A stretch of DNA of 64,000 nt from Microvelia longipes (GCA_018340805.1 JACMZG010001913.1:28348502-28412501), one strand, 5' to 3'. Counted from the stretch's first letter, positions 43,815 to 54,670 are shown. Program-made: numbers and translations. Notes: generated from the letters alone by a model not told the origin.

Positions 43815-45002
43815 ACGGGCCTTCGGCCCGTAGCCGCTACGCGGCCACATTGTTGTTGTTTTGTATTAATGTATGGTTTCACTATCGTTTCTTGTTACAT
43901 GGCATTTTGCCACGTATTTAGCGAATTTTCACAGGCTCGTTTCACAGGCCCGCTTCGCGGGCCTGTGAAACGAGCCAGTTAACAAGCAATATAAGAAAAT
44001 AATAAGTATATTTAAATACATAACTAATACGTTTTTTATAGAGGTACAAAGAACACAAGGAAAAAATCCACACGTTGCAACTGTTGAAGTAACCTTATAT
44101 GATTGTTTATAGAATTTAAAGAAAAATGTCAAATTTTTTTTGTAAACAAATTGTTTATTTGAGTAAAATCTTAAGGTTGAAAAAAATATATTCATGATTA
44201 TTTAAAATAAAAATACCGTTTGCGTCACTTAGAATTGTCCGATTGAGCTGAAACTGGTCGCATTCGTTTTAGAATAACTTCGACCATATAAAGACTACTT
44301 TGATGTTCTTTCTCTTTACGGGTCTGCTTAGCTCGGCGTGTTCAGTGGAAGCCATTTTTGCCCTGTCTCTCTGGACAGTAGGCTTACCATGATGGAGCAA
44401 GAGTAGAGGTCTCTCTTTTATACTATATCCCCACCCTCTAACACTATTGAACCCAACAGATATCGTACGGTCTTTGACTTAGACGTATACATATATACAA
44501 GATTAATATATATGTATACCGATTGCGCCATTTGTGATGGTTTGATTGAGCTGAAATTGGTCTTAATCGATTCAGCTAGCCGTCTACTTAAACACGAAAT
44601 ACTTTGTTTGAAGCCATTTTAAGTTTCAAAAAATTTTTTTTTCATGACGTCATAACTTTGGTTGATGACGTCATAATGTTTTTATAACAATAGGCCTCGT
44701 AACCTCCACAACATCTCGCGATTTGCAAAGTTTCGTTTCAATTTGAGAACGCCTTCGAGAGTTATCGTTCGCCATACGAAAGGGTAGAAACTCTACATAA
44801 TATATATATATATATATATAATATATATATATATATATTATATAATATATATATAATATATAATATATACATATATATATAAACTTTTTCGGACATATAT
44901 TTTTTTATCAGGAAGCCAATAGGAACCGATTCCACCCACTCCACCCTCAATTTCGTCATCCGAACACTCATAAGCGTCATTTTCATTATGAAAATTCGCT
45001 AA
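43815..45002 (+). mobile_element. Repeat unit U1, copy 2
   Basis: 1.19 kb with no ORF and a clean insertion into RT coding sequence. GC hairpins at the left end; an inverted pair TTTAGCGAATTTTCA (43918) and TGAAAATTCGCTAA (end at 45002); two ATGACGTCATAA sites; a TA tract. The end ATTTTCATTATGAAAAT is a tight palindrome just before TCGCTAA. It has neither convincing TIRs at both outer ends nor a poly-A tail, so class is undecided (cut-and-paste, Helitron-like or composite). Confidence 0.75.
44797..44881. repeat. (TA)n tract in U1 copy 2
   Basis: TA repeats with several phase slips. Confidence 0.9.
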
Positions 45003-45690
45003 AAAATGGTTTCCATTTTTTTCAACCAAACCGAGCTGTGGTTCAGACCATTGAACTTTATGGCCATGGAAAAGTATGGCTGACGGAAGTCAATCAGCCA
45101 AATTTTAAATAAAACAGTTAGAAACATTACAACGTTATTTTCTTTAAAAAAATCCTCTTACTGCCGAATAATACACCAAACTATGTACTTGTATTGGAAA
45201 CAGAGGTTCCTCTCATGTTCACCACTTCATTTAAATTTCACTTAAATTATAAAGGGTTTAATCTACCCATATCAAGATATCCTTACATACTAGCAAAAGA
45301 AATAAGCAAACATTTTTATTGGTGCAAAGGTATAATAAAGCTAGCTGTAGGACATAATTTTGTACTGAGCATGGAGGGAATGATGGCTCTAAGGTAAAAC
45401 ATAAGTTTAACTCTTAATTGCAAAAATAAAGGTTCAATTCAGACAAAATGCTTTTACTATGGATAGTGAATCAGTTTTTCATTCTGATTAATATCCTCTC
45501 GGCCCAAATAAACCTCCTTACAATTTTTCGAATGTCTTCAAAGTCAGGTTTATACAAAGTCGGTGCATTAAGGCAAGAGGTCAGCTTTACATAATAAACT
45601 ATTTTTATGGCAAAGAGAATCATTGTTGTCCTCTAGAATGTGTGTCATCTCAGATCGAATTATGAAATAATATTGAAATTTTAAAAACAT
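45003..45690 (+). pseudogene. Non-LTR RT gene, part 3 (C-terminal region)
   Basis: KILLLPNNTPNYVLVLETEV, then PLMFTTSFKFHLNY and GFNLPISRYPYILAKEISKH, as in the conserved region after the thumb of many arthropod non-LTR RTs. The block 45194-45397 is an open 67-codon frame, and later sequence has several stops. Together with parts 1 and 2 it is collinear with one RT protein. Confidence 0.75.
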
Positions 45691-45699
45691 GAGTTTCCT

Positions 45700-46740
45700 C
45701 TCATGCTTAATTGTAAAAAGATTGAAGGCTGGACTCCCCACTTAGCGCAATGTTCACGCGAAGTGTGAAATCCATGTGAATTTACAGAAAATAATTCTGC
45801 TCTTATTATAATACTGCTTATTTATACTAGTTTTTCAATTAATTGATTTGAATAAATTTAATTTTAAAAAATACATAAATTACTTAAGTAAACTAGAATG
45901 AAGGTTTGGGCAGTCTATTGTTTTATATTATTAATTATAATATTATATTATATATATATATAATATATATATAGATATATTATAATATCTTAGAAAGAAA
46001 AAAGAATACTGAATTTCTCATTATGTAACTTCTGTTCTGACGGCTTAGGATCCGTAGTTGGCATCCAAAAATCAAAATTTATTAAAATATATATGTGTGT
46101 ATATATGTATGAACTTATAAAATGTCCATGTATGTATAACCCTAGAAAGAAAAAAAAAATTAAAACAAAATCACCCAATTAAGAAATAAATAAATAAATA
46201 ACAAAAAAGTAAACAAATGTTGATTGGTGGAGGTGGTCTCACCTCTTGGTTGGTGATTTCATTTAAGGATAATGATTTGGGACCATTTGCATAATTTAGT
46301 ATTTTACAAAAAGATTTACTCAAAACTTTATGTACTTAAAATATTTTTTATCTACTCCTTGTATTGTAAGTTCCACATACAGTCTTGTTATCTCACACTG
46401 TAAATGTACTTTTACTCCCTAGAGAGGAAAGGTGAAAGTGTGCCAACTTGACAGAATTTTTAGTAAAATTTGAGAATTTAGGAAATTTTTAAGATTTTTT
46501 TCAGTGTTATGTGGTACTACGGGTAGAATATACATATACCACACGCTAAGTTTAAATTACAATATAGTATTACACATTATTCTATTGATAACCTACAATA
46601 AAATAATGTGAAGATAGTGGCTTTATTCTCTCTTCATCAGAGTAATTGACATGGTAAGAATAAACTAGACTAACACAATAACAATTAAGGAGCTGAAGAA
46701 TATATTAATAGTTAGTATTAGTTCTCTAATCGTAGATAAA
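45700..46740. other. Gene-free stretch
   Basis: Unassigned AT-rich DNA with a TA tract at about 45945-45985. The remaining 3' part of the RT element above may lie here, but its end was not found. Confidence 0.4.
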
Positions 46741-46746
46741 ATTTAA

Positions 46747-46942
46747 TATGCAACAAGGATGAAAGTTTCAGCTCTCGTATTATTCTCGTCAAATGTTAGT
46801 AACTCCCTCGCATGCCTCGGGAGCTGACTAGTTTAATTTTCCCTCGGCTGCCGGCCTCGTGAGTTAATGAAGTTCCTCTCGGTCTGCCTTAGGACGAAAC
46901 TTTAACTTGAGCTGTAAACTTACTTTCATCCCTTGTTGCATA
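46747..46942. mobile_element. TIR element M3 (MITE-like), 196 bp
   Basis: Ends read inwards TATGCAACAAGGATGAAAGT and TATGCAACAAGGGATGAAAG, extending to a CAGCTC word on both sides. The centre holds three CCTCG-rich words. No ORF; no clear target duplication. Confidence 0.8.
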
Positions 46943-46949
46943 AATAACT

Positions 46950-47600
46950 ATTTCTGAGCCCTAACCTGAGTCTCAACTAGCGTTATGGAGACATGCACAA
47001 GTATTAAAAGTATGGATAATGTTTTCCAATTTTGTCTTCAAATAACGTTTATTTCATAAATACAGCCATTTCTAAATTATTCATCCTACTTAAAAAATAT
47101 TTTTACCTAAGAAATTTGTACTTATATTTTCTCTTAAAGGCTTTCTAAGAACTGCTATTTAAAACATTAACTGACTAAATGGAGGTTTGTCCATGAAAGA
47201 AAAAATAAATCCGATAAAAAAAGTTTTTTTAAAAAAGATAAGAGTTTGTTTGGAAAAAGTTTATAAGATGGTCTTTGTAGAAAAGTTTTTCTGTTACTTT
47301 ATTCAATTTTTTTCTCATTTCTATCGAAGTTATTTTTTCTTTAAAATAATTTTATAGAGGAATTGGATTCAAACGGGAATAATAAGCTTAATTGAATTGA
47401 ATTGTATAATAAATGTTTTTATGTATTGATTTACTAACTTAGAGCTAATGAAGTCGCATAGGGGGATTTCATTTATTTAAAATTTTAAATATATAATAAA
47501 AATTATATACTTTATATGTATAATGGATAATTATAAAATTATCAAGATTTTTTACTGAGGTCTAATAATTGATGACCTAAATAAGAGAATCGTGTGACTC
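46950..47600. other. Gene-free AT-rich stretch
   Basis: No motif, repeat or ORF could be supported. Confidence 0.5.
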
Positions 47601-47617
47601 CTGGGTGATAACAGACT

Positions 47618-47682
47618 CACACACACACACACACACAACACACACACACACACACACCCACACACCACAACAACACAACACT
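47618..47682. repeat. (CA)n microsatellite
   Basis: About 65 bases of CA with a few interruptions. Confidence 0.95.
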
Positions 47683-47769
47683 TTAACAGACAGAGTATAT
47701 TATAGAACAGGACAGTAGATCAACCGACACACTGAAACAATACTAAAAACCATTCCCCATTAATAGTTA

Positions 47770-48340
47770 AAAATAAGAGCTTTAGCTGGAGAGATTCAAG
47801 AAGTAACGAATTATCGTCTCGTGGGTTAAAGCTCCATTCAGAAATTAAATATAACGAGAAAGCTGATTCATTAGCAAAAAATGCCAGTGAAGACGATTCA
47901 CTTCCAATCAGCTACAAATACTACCAAAATCGTACTTATTAAAAGCATTGAATGACAGAAGCTTCATCACGTGGAATCAGGAATGGATAAATTCAGAAAG
48001 TGGCCAAATTACAAAATTATTTTTTCCTTCAATCCAGAAAAGACAAAGTTGGTATGGGATTACACGTTTAAACTTACCATGTTCCTGACCGGACATGGTA
48101 AATTTAAACATTACTTAAAACGATTCACTTAACCGAATCTAGCAGTTGCGGATGTGGAAAACGACAACAACAGTAAACCACTTAATAAAATTATTGTCCT
48201 CTACTAGATAAGAGAAGATCATTTACTAATGCAGCAATCAATGACTCTCAGACTTAACTGCTCTTCAACATTATCAGTTATTATCAAAAGACCTTAAAAC
48301 ACACTTTATTCAATTTATGAGGCAATTGATTTAGATAAAC
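47770..48340 (+). pseudogene. R1/LOA-like RNase H and C-terminal region
   Basis: Translation gives EKADSLAKNAS (RNase H end, from about 47856), WNQEWINSESGQITKLFFPS, FLTGHGKFKHYLKRF (48080) and SCGCGK (about 48145), then a degraded HLL block. This order (RNase H, W-x-W segment, LTGHG, CxC) ends the ORF2 of RNase H-bearing R1/LOA/I-type elements. Stops and frameshifts are present. It could derive from the same family as the dead copy at 14.6-17.4 kb, whose 3' half is missing. Confidence 0.75.
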
Positions 48341-48649
48341 TTTGACCAATATAAATTAATTATGATATTATTTATATTAACTTATATATTTAATATTATA
48401 TTAATATATATTATTTATTTTTCATTATATACAAATATATATCAAACACAAAGAAAAACACAAGACATTAAATTTAAAAGAAAATTTTTATTCAGAACAT
48501 TCAAAACTTTACTGTAGGAAGAAAAGAACAGCCGAAAAAAAAAACATTTCTCAAAAAGAACGAAGTAAAGTACAAAAATCTATTGTTTTCAAAAGCATTA
48601 GTATTTATATGGGACATGCTGATAATAAACGGCCTTTTAGTAGGGTTTT

Positions 48650-48830
48650 ACTACAAGAAAAAAAAAAAAAAAAAAAAAACTTACAGACAGACAACTTTGT
48701 AAAAAACACCTAAGAGGTCTTAAAATCACCTGAAACTGATGATTCTATGACATCCCCGGTTTCGGAATTTTTTCGCAAACAATTCCTACGTTTGTATACC
48801 TCATGTATAAGCAAGAAAAAGCTCAAAATT
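48650..48830 (-). repeat. R5S repeat, 5' module fragment
   Basis: On the minus strand: ATACAAACGTAGGAATTG, CGAAACCGGGGATGTCATAG, TTTCAGGTGATTTTAAGACC, AAAGTTGTCTGTCTG. It ends in an A-run at 48657-48680 (plus strand) where other copies have GT repeats. Confidence 0.7.
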
Positions 48831-49074
48831 TAATTTTGATTTATTATCACATTTTACTTAAAAATTTTATGTGACTCATACTTCTCTCTAAAATCTGGCA
48901 AAAATATAATAAAATTCACTCATTCTTCATTATTCATTTCACATCATTATTCACTCAATATTTTTTTTTTTAAAATAAAGTCAACATTTAGTTTTGTAAA
49001 GTTTATTTTCATTGTATTTGTCTACGAGTTTTAAGGTCAGGATATTACTAAAATAAAAAATATTACTTTAATAT

Positions 49075-49312
49075 AATGAAAATGAAATGAAATGCCCGTT
49101 TTAGGGCCTTTCGGCCCATCAGGGTATTCACCCTGCGGGAACCACCTCAGGTGGGTAGCATCTACTACACTCTTAGAATTAATTAAAGTTGGTGAAATCT
49201 TTTTAATACAAATACTATTCATAAAATCTTAGGGCATAGCCCGGGCTGCGAACCCCGGACCCCCGGTGCCGAAATCGAACGCCTTTACGATCACGGCCAC
49301 GGAGGCAGGCAC
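49075..49312 (-). mobile_element. tRNA-related SINE, copy 1
   Basis: The head on the minus strand reads CCTCCGTGGCCGTGATCGTA (A box-like) and GGGGTTCGCAGCCCGG (B box-like) about 50 nt apart. The body includes GGTGGTTCCCGCAGGGTGAA and ends CTAAAACGGGCATTTCATTT. The polymerase III promoter boxes are recognisable. The 3' end matches copy 2. Mobilisation would need an RT from another element. Confidence 0.7.
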
Positions 49313-49489
49313 TTTAATATAATAAAAAAATAAATTTCAAACAAATAGAAACTAATGATGAGTTAATAATTAGTTACTAATAAGTAACTAATTATAAGTT
49401 ACTATTTCTTTAATTTCTAGTAAAAAAGTAATTACTTCTACTTTACTTACTTTACTTTACTTACTTTACTTTTACTTTACTTTCTTATG

Positions 49490-49665
49490 TCTTCGTGGTA
49501 GGGGTGGTTAAAGCAAGTATTAATACTGACTTTTAACACCAAGGAGGTAAATTATCGCCAACTTTAGAACACATAAGAATGGTTGCCACTAAAACCTCTG
49601 GTGATTCCCGCAGGGTTATACCTGATTAGCTACGAGGCTCTAAACGGGCATTACTATTACTAAAT
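49490..49665 (+). mobile_element. tRNA-related SINE, copy 2, head decayed
   Basis: GGTGATTCCCGCAGGGTTAT, then CTCTAAACGGGCATTACTAT with a TTACTA tail, like many insect SINE and LINE 3' ends. It faces copy 1 3'-to-3', so the pair could form an inverted repeat. An ACTTT-rich patch (49435-49485) precedes it. Confidence 0.65.
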
Positions 49666-49682
49666 AAAAACAATTGTTTATT

Positions 49683-49720
49683 GGCAAAGCGCTTTTATCT
49701 TAACATGAGGTCACCATCAG
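49683..49720 (-). ncRNA. Hammerhead-like motif, degenerate
   Basis: CTGATGG replaces CTGATGA, and AAAA replaces GAAA, followed by the conserved GCGCTTTGCC. Related to the 22.8-kb motif but expected to be inactive. Confidence 0.3.
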
Positions 49721-49897
49721 TTTATTTCAGTTATTTCAAGTTATTTCTGATAGCTTTATTGCTATTTTTTTTATTTTTGATTATTTTATTTCCGCGGTTT
49801 TGTTTTTGTATTGTTGCTTGTTTGTGTTTCCTTTTTATTTTTCTTTATTTGCCATTTCTTATGTAATTTATTTTAATTTTTAATAACTTATTTTTAC

Positions 49898-49942
49898 AGG
49901 CACTGGTGATGGCCTCGTGTTAGGTTAAAAGTGCTTTGCCAA
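49898..49942 (+). ncRNA. Hammerhead-like motif, degenerate
   Basis: GGCA/TGCC forms a clean stem I around CTGGTGA...AAAAGTGCTT. The GGCCT/AGGTT arms form stem II. Key bases A6 and G12 are changed, so cleavage is unlikely. The architecture supports the reading of the 22.8-kb copy. Confidence 0.35.
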
Positions 49943-49959
49943 TAAACATTTATTTTTGC

Positions 49960-50245
49960 GGAGACTCCTTTCTTCGTTTCCTACTATTATTATTTATCCC
50001 GATTGTCCCAAAATATACATATTTTTTTTGCTTTTTAAGAGCACCACCATAAGAGCACCACGTTTATCATTTAAATTAACATTTATGACTTAAAATATCT
50101 ACAAACAAATTATAATTATAGTTTTCTCACATATTTTTAATAATATTAAAAATCTAATAATAATATTAATTTAAATAATAAAATTTTTATTTAAATATTG
50201 AATTGTTTTATAAGGTTTTATTTAATCATTATATTTATAGTCCAA
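49960..50245. other. AT-rich spacer
   Basis: No gene or repeat recognised. Confidence 0.5.
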
Positions 50246-50250
50246 GAGCC

Positions 50251-50920
50251 CAGAGTGTTTTGTTAATATAAAGTGTGTTGGCTGGAACCGGTCTCAATTT
50301 TTCGTAAATATCTTCCTGAACAAGGATCTGCAATTCTGCCGACTCGTATCGGATGGGTGTTCCAGGCGCACTTTAGGGGTCAAAGGTTCTGCCTGGGACA
50401 CCCATCCGATACGAGTCGGCAGAATCGCAGATCCTTGTTCAGGAAGGTATTGTCGTAAAATTGAGACCGGTTCCAGCCATTACACTGTTTGTTAACTTGG
50501 GTGGTAAATTTGATTTGTAAAGTGCGTTCTGCCTGGGACGCCCATTCGATACGAGTCGGCAGAATTGCAGATCCTTGTTCAGGAAGGTATTGTCGTAAAT
50601 TGAGACCGGTTCCAGCCATTGCACTGTTTGTAACTTGGGTGGTAAATTTGATTTGTAAAGTGCGTTCTGCCTGGGACGCCCATTCGATACGAGTCGGCAG
50701 AATTGCAGATCCTTGTCAGGAAGGTATTTACGTAAATTGAGACCGGTTCCAGCCATTACACTGTTTGTTAACTTGGGTGGTAAATTTGATTTGTAAGTGC
50801 GTTCTGCCTGGGACCCCCATTTGATACGAGTCGGCCAGAATTGCAGATCCTAGTTCAGGAAAGTATTTACGAAAAAAGACCGGTTCCAGCCATTACACTT
50901 TTTATTAACAAAACACCCTG
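50251..50920. mobile_element. TIR element M4 with internal 138-bp array
   Basis: Terminal inverted repeats: left CAGAGTGTTTTGTTAATATA and right, inverted, CAGGGTGTTTTGTTAATAAA, continuing through GGCTGGAACCGG. Inside, units starting GCCTGGGACNCCCATTCGAT lie at 50391, 50531, 50669 and 50806 (137-140 bp apart). The first unit meets an inverted copy at 50277-50365. Overlapping ORFs on both strands follow the repeat and are not genes. Confidence 0.8.
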
Positions 50921-50929
50921 GTTAGTTAA

Positions 50930-51060
50930 TTAACCAACTACTGGTTAGTTAAAGACTAAGTTATCTAACTTAGTCCAGATAATGAATCTGTACTAACTTA
51001 GTCCAGATAATGAATCTGGACTAAGTTAGTCCAGACTAAGTCTAGACTAAGTTAAATTTC
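50930..51060. repeat. Short direct/inverted repeats (TTAGTCCAGA)
   Basis: ACTTAGTCCAGATAATGAAT occurs twice; GTCCAGATAATGAATCTGGAC and GTCTAGAC form palindromes. Adjoins M4. Confidence 0.85.
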
Positions 51061-51061
51061 A

Positions 51062-53140
51062 AGAGAAGCTAAAAATACCTCTAAATCTCTGTTTTCTTCC
51101 AAAGCATAGTGCCATTCTATTTCTATCACTTCGTTTGTAATTATAATCTGATGATAAACAAAGTATCTTTCTTTGTTTTGTCTTTCATTTCCTTTCTTTA
51201 TATTTTATTTTATTAATTTTTCTCACCTAAAACCTACACATGCACGAAGTAAACAACCTTTTTATAGTATTTTCTTGTAGTAGAAATGTTAATAAAACAA
51301 ACCTGTTAACATAATTACAATTTTAAATATTATTGACGTTGATTACTTTTAATATCAATCATGGTAAAACAAAGTTAGTTCTTGTTCAACAATCAAACCA
51401 AATCCTGTACTTATTCTGATCTTAATACTTTTCTTGTTTTATTTTCAAAAATGATTTTCCTCCATCATTTACAGTTTATTTTTATTGCTGTCAGAAACAT
51501 TTATAGTTTTGTAACCAAATTTTGTTTGGTTTTTGGAAGATTTGTTTATCATATTGAGAGGTATATTCCTGCCCAATTTCAAGTTCATCGGGTCATTTTT
51601 CAATTTGTTTAAATTTTTGCTGACTAAGCAAATAGGGTTAAATTTTGATATTCCGGGCAGCACAACTAGACCCAAAGAATGATTTTTGTACCAAGTTTCA
51701 ACTATCTAGCATAAACACTGTGGAGTTATGCGTGACACAGACACACACACACACACACACACACAGACAAGATGAGCGCAACAGCATAGTGAATGGCATA
51801 ATGAGGCTATGCCTCCTCCCCCTATTACAACATCTTCATAAGTAACTATCTGATAAAAGTAGGTACGCATATACGGCATATGCACATATGCTTATAAGAC
51901 ATATGCATATACCTTCCAGCATATGATAGCAACTGGGCATATGCAAGAAGAACGAGGTGGCAGACTAGACATCGGATCTATCAAATCTACAAATCGTCAA
52001 TCATCTACGGGTCAAAAGCGTTATTAACAAAAAGATCATGTCTTCCCTACTACCTAAAAGAAATGAGTAATATAAACAAAAGTTTTTTTTAATACCAATA
52101 ATGCAGGAAGCAAAGGTTCAAATTTTTAAAAATAGTTCCTAGAAAAAAGAAGATAAAATATTTGAATCACCTTTAAAATAAATGCTCAGGAAATCTAACT
52201 AAATGTGAAATTTTCTAAAAGATATATATGTATAAATATAAAGATGAGGATAAATCTACCTCATGTGACCACTATTAACTCTTATTTACCTATGTGGCTT
52301 AACTCAATCTAATTCAATTTCATTTATAAGAATGTGACCGCAAAGCTTTTAACCTAATGGCACCAGAGCCTATTGATAATGTACTCTAATGGTTTCACTC
52401 CCTCCGGATAAGGTGCTCTAATGGCTTCTTACTCTTATAATCTTTTAAAGACATTGTTACTTTAAGACTGAGGGAATACAAATAGTTCCCCTCACATACA
52501 CTCTCTGAGAGAGTCCGCACTATCTTCTATTACATCCGTAACTCAAGTAATAGCAAAAATTTGAATTTTAACACTATTAGAACTCTTTTTAGTCTTGTGT
52601 CAATCTAAAAACTAGTGACATCTGAATTTTCTGACTCAGTATTTAGATATCACAAGTTTTTGTAAATCTTTTTCCAAAGAAATATACTTTATGAATATGC
52701 ATAGTAATACATCTGCGAGTGATAATTGTCAATAATTTATTTAAAGAATTTTAAATTTCAATAATTTTTATTTAAACGTTATTCTATTGACCCGTTTTTC
52801 GAAGAAATAAATTATTTATGCTTCATCTGCTTTGAAAAATGGATTGCCTCTTGTTTCTCCTCCTGGCAGGTGGAGTGAGAAGAGGGAAGAGGTTCCTTAA
52901 ACTGTTGAAGAGAAAGTTCAAAGGTTCTCATTAAAACCATTTCCATGTTTGCCAAACTCATCCTAAATAACCCTTTATTTTAATTTTATCTCTGCTCAAG
53001 CATTTTTTTATATCTCCGAACAATATTTTCCTATTTTAGAGTAACTCAGTTTTTACATCTGGATAAATATTCTCTTTGCTTCCGAGCTATTTTTACCCGG
53101 TTTGGCGAAAATTTTAAATGAAAAATTAATTACATTTTTT
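51062..53140. other. Gene-free stretch with R5S-like module
   Basis: 51640-51770 has GTACCAAGTTTCAACTATCT, CATAAACACTGTGG and a CA run, related to the R5S 5' modules. 51850-51960 is rich in CATATG words. 52100-53140 shows nothing I can assign. Confidence 0.45.
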
Positions 53141-53142
53141 AC

Positions 53143-53280
53143 GATCTTCATCAAACTGATACTAGTTAGTATCTTCATCAAACTGCAGTTTGTTACGTTC
53201 TCAATCAAACTGAGGCTTGTTAGTATCTTCATCAAACTGATGCTAGTCAGTATCTTCATCAAACTGCAGTTTGTTACAGA
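53143..53280. repeat. 27-bp minisatellite, 5 units
   Basis: Unit AGTATCTTCATCAAACTG plus 9 variable bases (ATACTAGTT, CAGTTTGTT, AGGCTTGTT). Because 27 is divisible by 3, both strands stay open and give repetitive ORFs, but nothing else indicates coding. Confidence 0.9.
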
Positions 53281-53989
53281 CTTAACGCTTGCATATCACT
53301 AGCTCTCCTTGAGATTGGATTAATCCCGTATCCTTAAACATTCAATTATTTAAGATTCGCGTTTCAAAGAGATAGTTGACTGGTTGGCAATACCAATGGG
53401 GGGGGGAACGAAAGGGCGATCAAACATTTTTTATCATAAGATTAGCATGGGAGCCAATCGAAATTATTCATTTATTTTTTTATTTTTTTATATAATTTAT
53501 GATAAATGAGTTAAAAATTAATACCACAACCATCGGTGCCCTAAAAACTGTCAATATTTTGTAGATAAATACTTTCATAGAATTAGGATTTGAAATATAT
53601 AATTAGGCTTTTATCACAAAGTTTTTTAAGCTGGTATTTACCGATATACCACGGTTTTATATTAAACTTTGATTAAAATATTTGTGTAATATTTATTATA
53701 ATATTAAACAAAAAGTAACACTTCACGCACAAATTAAATAAAACTCCAAAGTTAGAAGGTATCATCTTATCAGTTAATTTAAATACTTGTTACAACTAAT
53801 TTAAACAATTTAATGCAATAAAGAAGTAATTATTGAGTTTGTGCAAACCAAAATTATTCAAAAGTAAAATTAATAAACAAAAAATAAAATTCAACACTTT
53901 ATTGTGATTTTCACCCTCTTATCAGTTTATTTAAAATCCCGTGATAACCCATGTAAAATGTTTCTTGAAATGAAAGAGTGATTTTAGTG

Positions 53990-54180
53990 AGATCGAAACA
54001 CCTTAAAATTAATTGAAATCACTTCAAGAAAAAATAATTTCGGATACCACTTGGAGTGTCTTAAAAACACCTAAAACAGATAATTTAGGTGATATCTCGG
54101 TTTCGGATCTTTTTTCCAAAGACAATATTATTTCTATATAGCTACGGGTGAAATGAGGAAAAGTATAGAGTATAAACATT
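53990..54180 (-). repeat. R5S repeat, 5' module fragment
   Basis: On the minus strand: TTTTCCTCATTTCACCCGTA, GAAACCGAGATATCACC, TCTGTTTTAGGTGTTTTTAA. Truncated before the GTCTGTCTG part. Confidence 0.7.
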
Positions 54181-54282
54181 TTAATTTGGGTGGAAAATGT
54201 ATCGGCAAAAAAAAATATATCTATTGAGGGGACGCAATAGATGTGTCATAGACCACATTGTAATACAGTAAATAACTTCTGG

Positions 54283-54345
54283 TCTTAACAAGCACGAAGA
54301 GCTTGTTAAGAGCCTCATAAGAACATCTGATGATGACCCTTCTGA
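54283..54345. repeat. Hairpin and CTGATGATGACCC word
   Basis: A perfect hairpin at 54283-54311 (11-nt arms TCTTAACAAGC). Sixteen bases later CTGATGATGACCCTTCTGAG resembles the 5' half of the hammerhead-like motif at 22.8 kb, but no GAAA box follows. Possibly a Penelope-derived relic. Confidence 0.5.
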
Positions 54346-54419
54346 GGGCTCGTTCTGATGAAGAATTTATATGTTCTTAGACGTTTCTATGGGGCCGATA
54401 ACTTTCGCACGCTTCTTCA

Positions 54420-54670
54420 GATCGAAATGAAACATGGTACAAAATCGACCACACACACACACACACACATACACACACTCTCATACTGATATACATCTTT
54501 GCGAAAACCACTTAGGAGGCCTTAAAATGCCTAAAACGGATAATCCCGGTGACTTCCTGGTTTCTTATTTTTTTGCAAACACAATACTTTTCCTATATAC
54601 CTACTGTATTAATAATTAAGTAATTAAGGTAAATCGTAAAAATAAGGAAAAAGTAAGAAACCCAAAACAT
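54420..54670 (-). repeat. R5S repeat, 5' module fragment
   Basis: On the minus strand: TTTTTCCTTATTTTTACG, AAACCAGGAAGTCACCGGGA, CCGTTTTAGGCATTTTAAGG, CCTCCTAAGTGGTTTTCGC, a GT run and GTACCATGTTTCATTTCGAT. Confidence 0.75.

Larger units (their letters stand above)
49668..49958. mobile_element. Inverted pair of Penelope/retrozyme-type ends
   Basis: The left arm GTTTATTGGCAAAGCGCTTT...GAGGTCACCATCAGT mirrors the right arm CACTGGTGATGGCCTC...AAGTGCTTTGCCAATAAAC. About 190 bp of T-rich sequence lies between. The arms match the insert at 22.8 kb (GCAAAGCGCTTTCAACC). Confidence 0.7.

Noticed and set aside
44985..45003. Helitron 3' end (palindrome followed by CTAA)
   Set aside because: The hairpin loop is one base, the left end lacks the TC start, and the right flank does not begin with T in both copies. 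Left as undecided class.
50273..50756. Overlapping ORFs of 61-105 codons on both strands
   Set aside because: They follow the 138-bp tandem units, giving repeated peptides in several frames.
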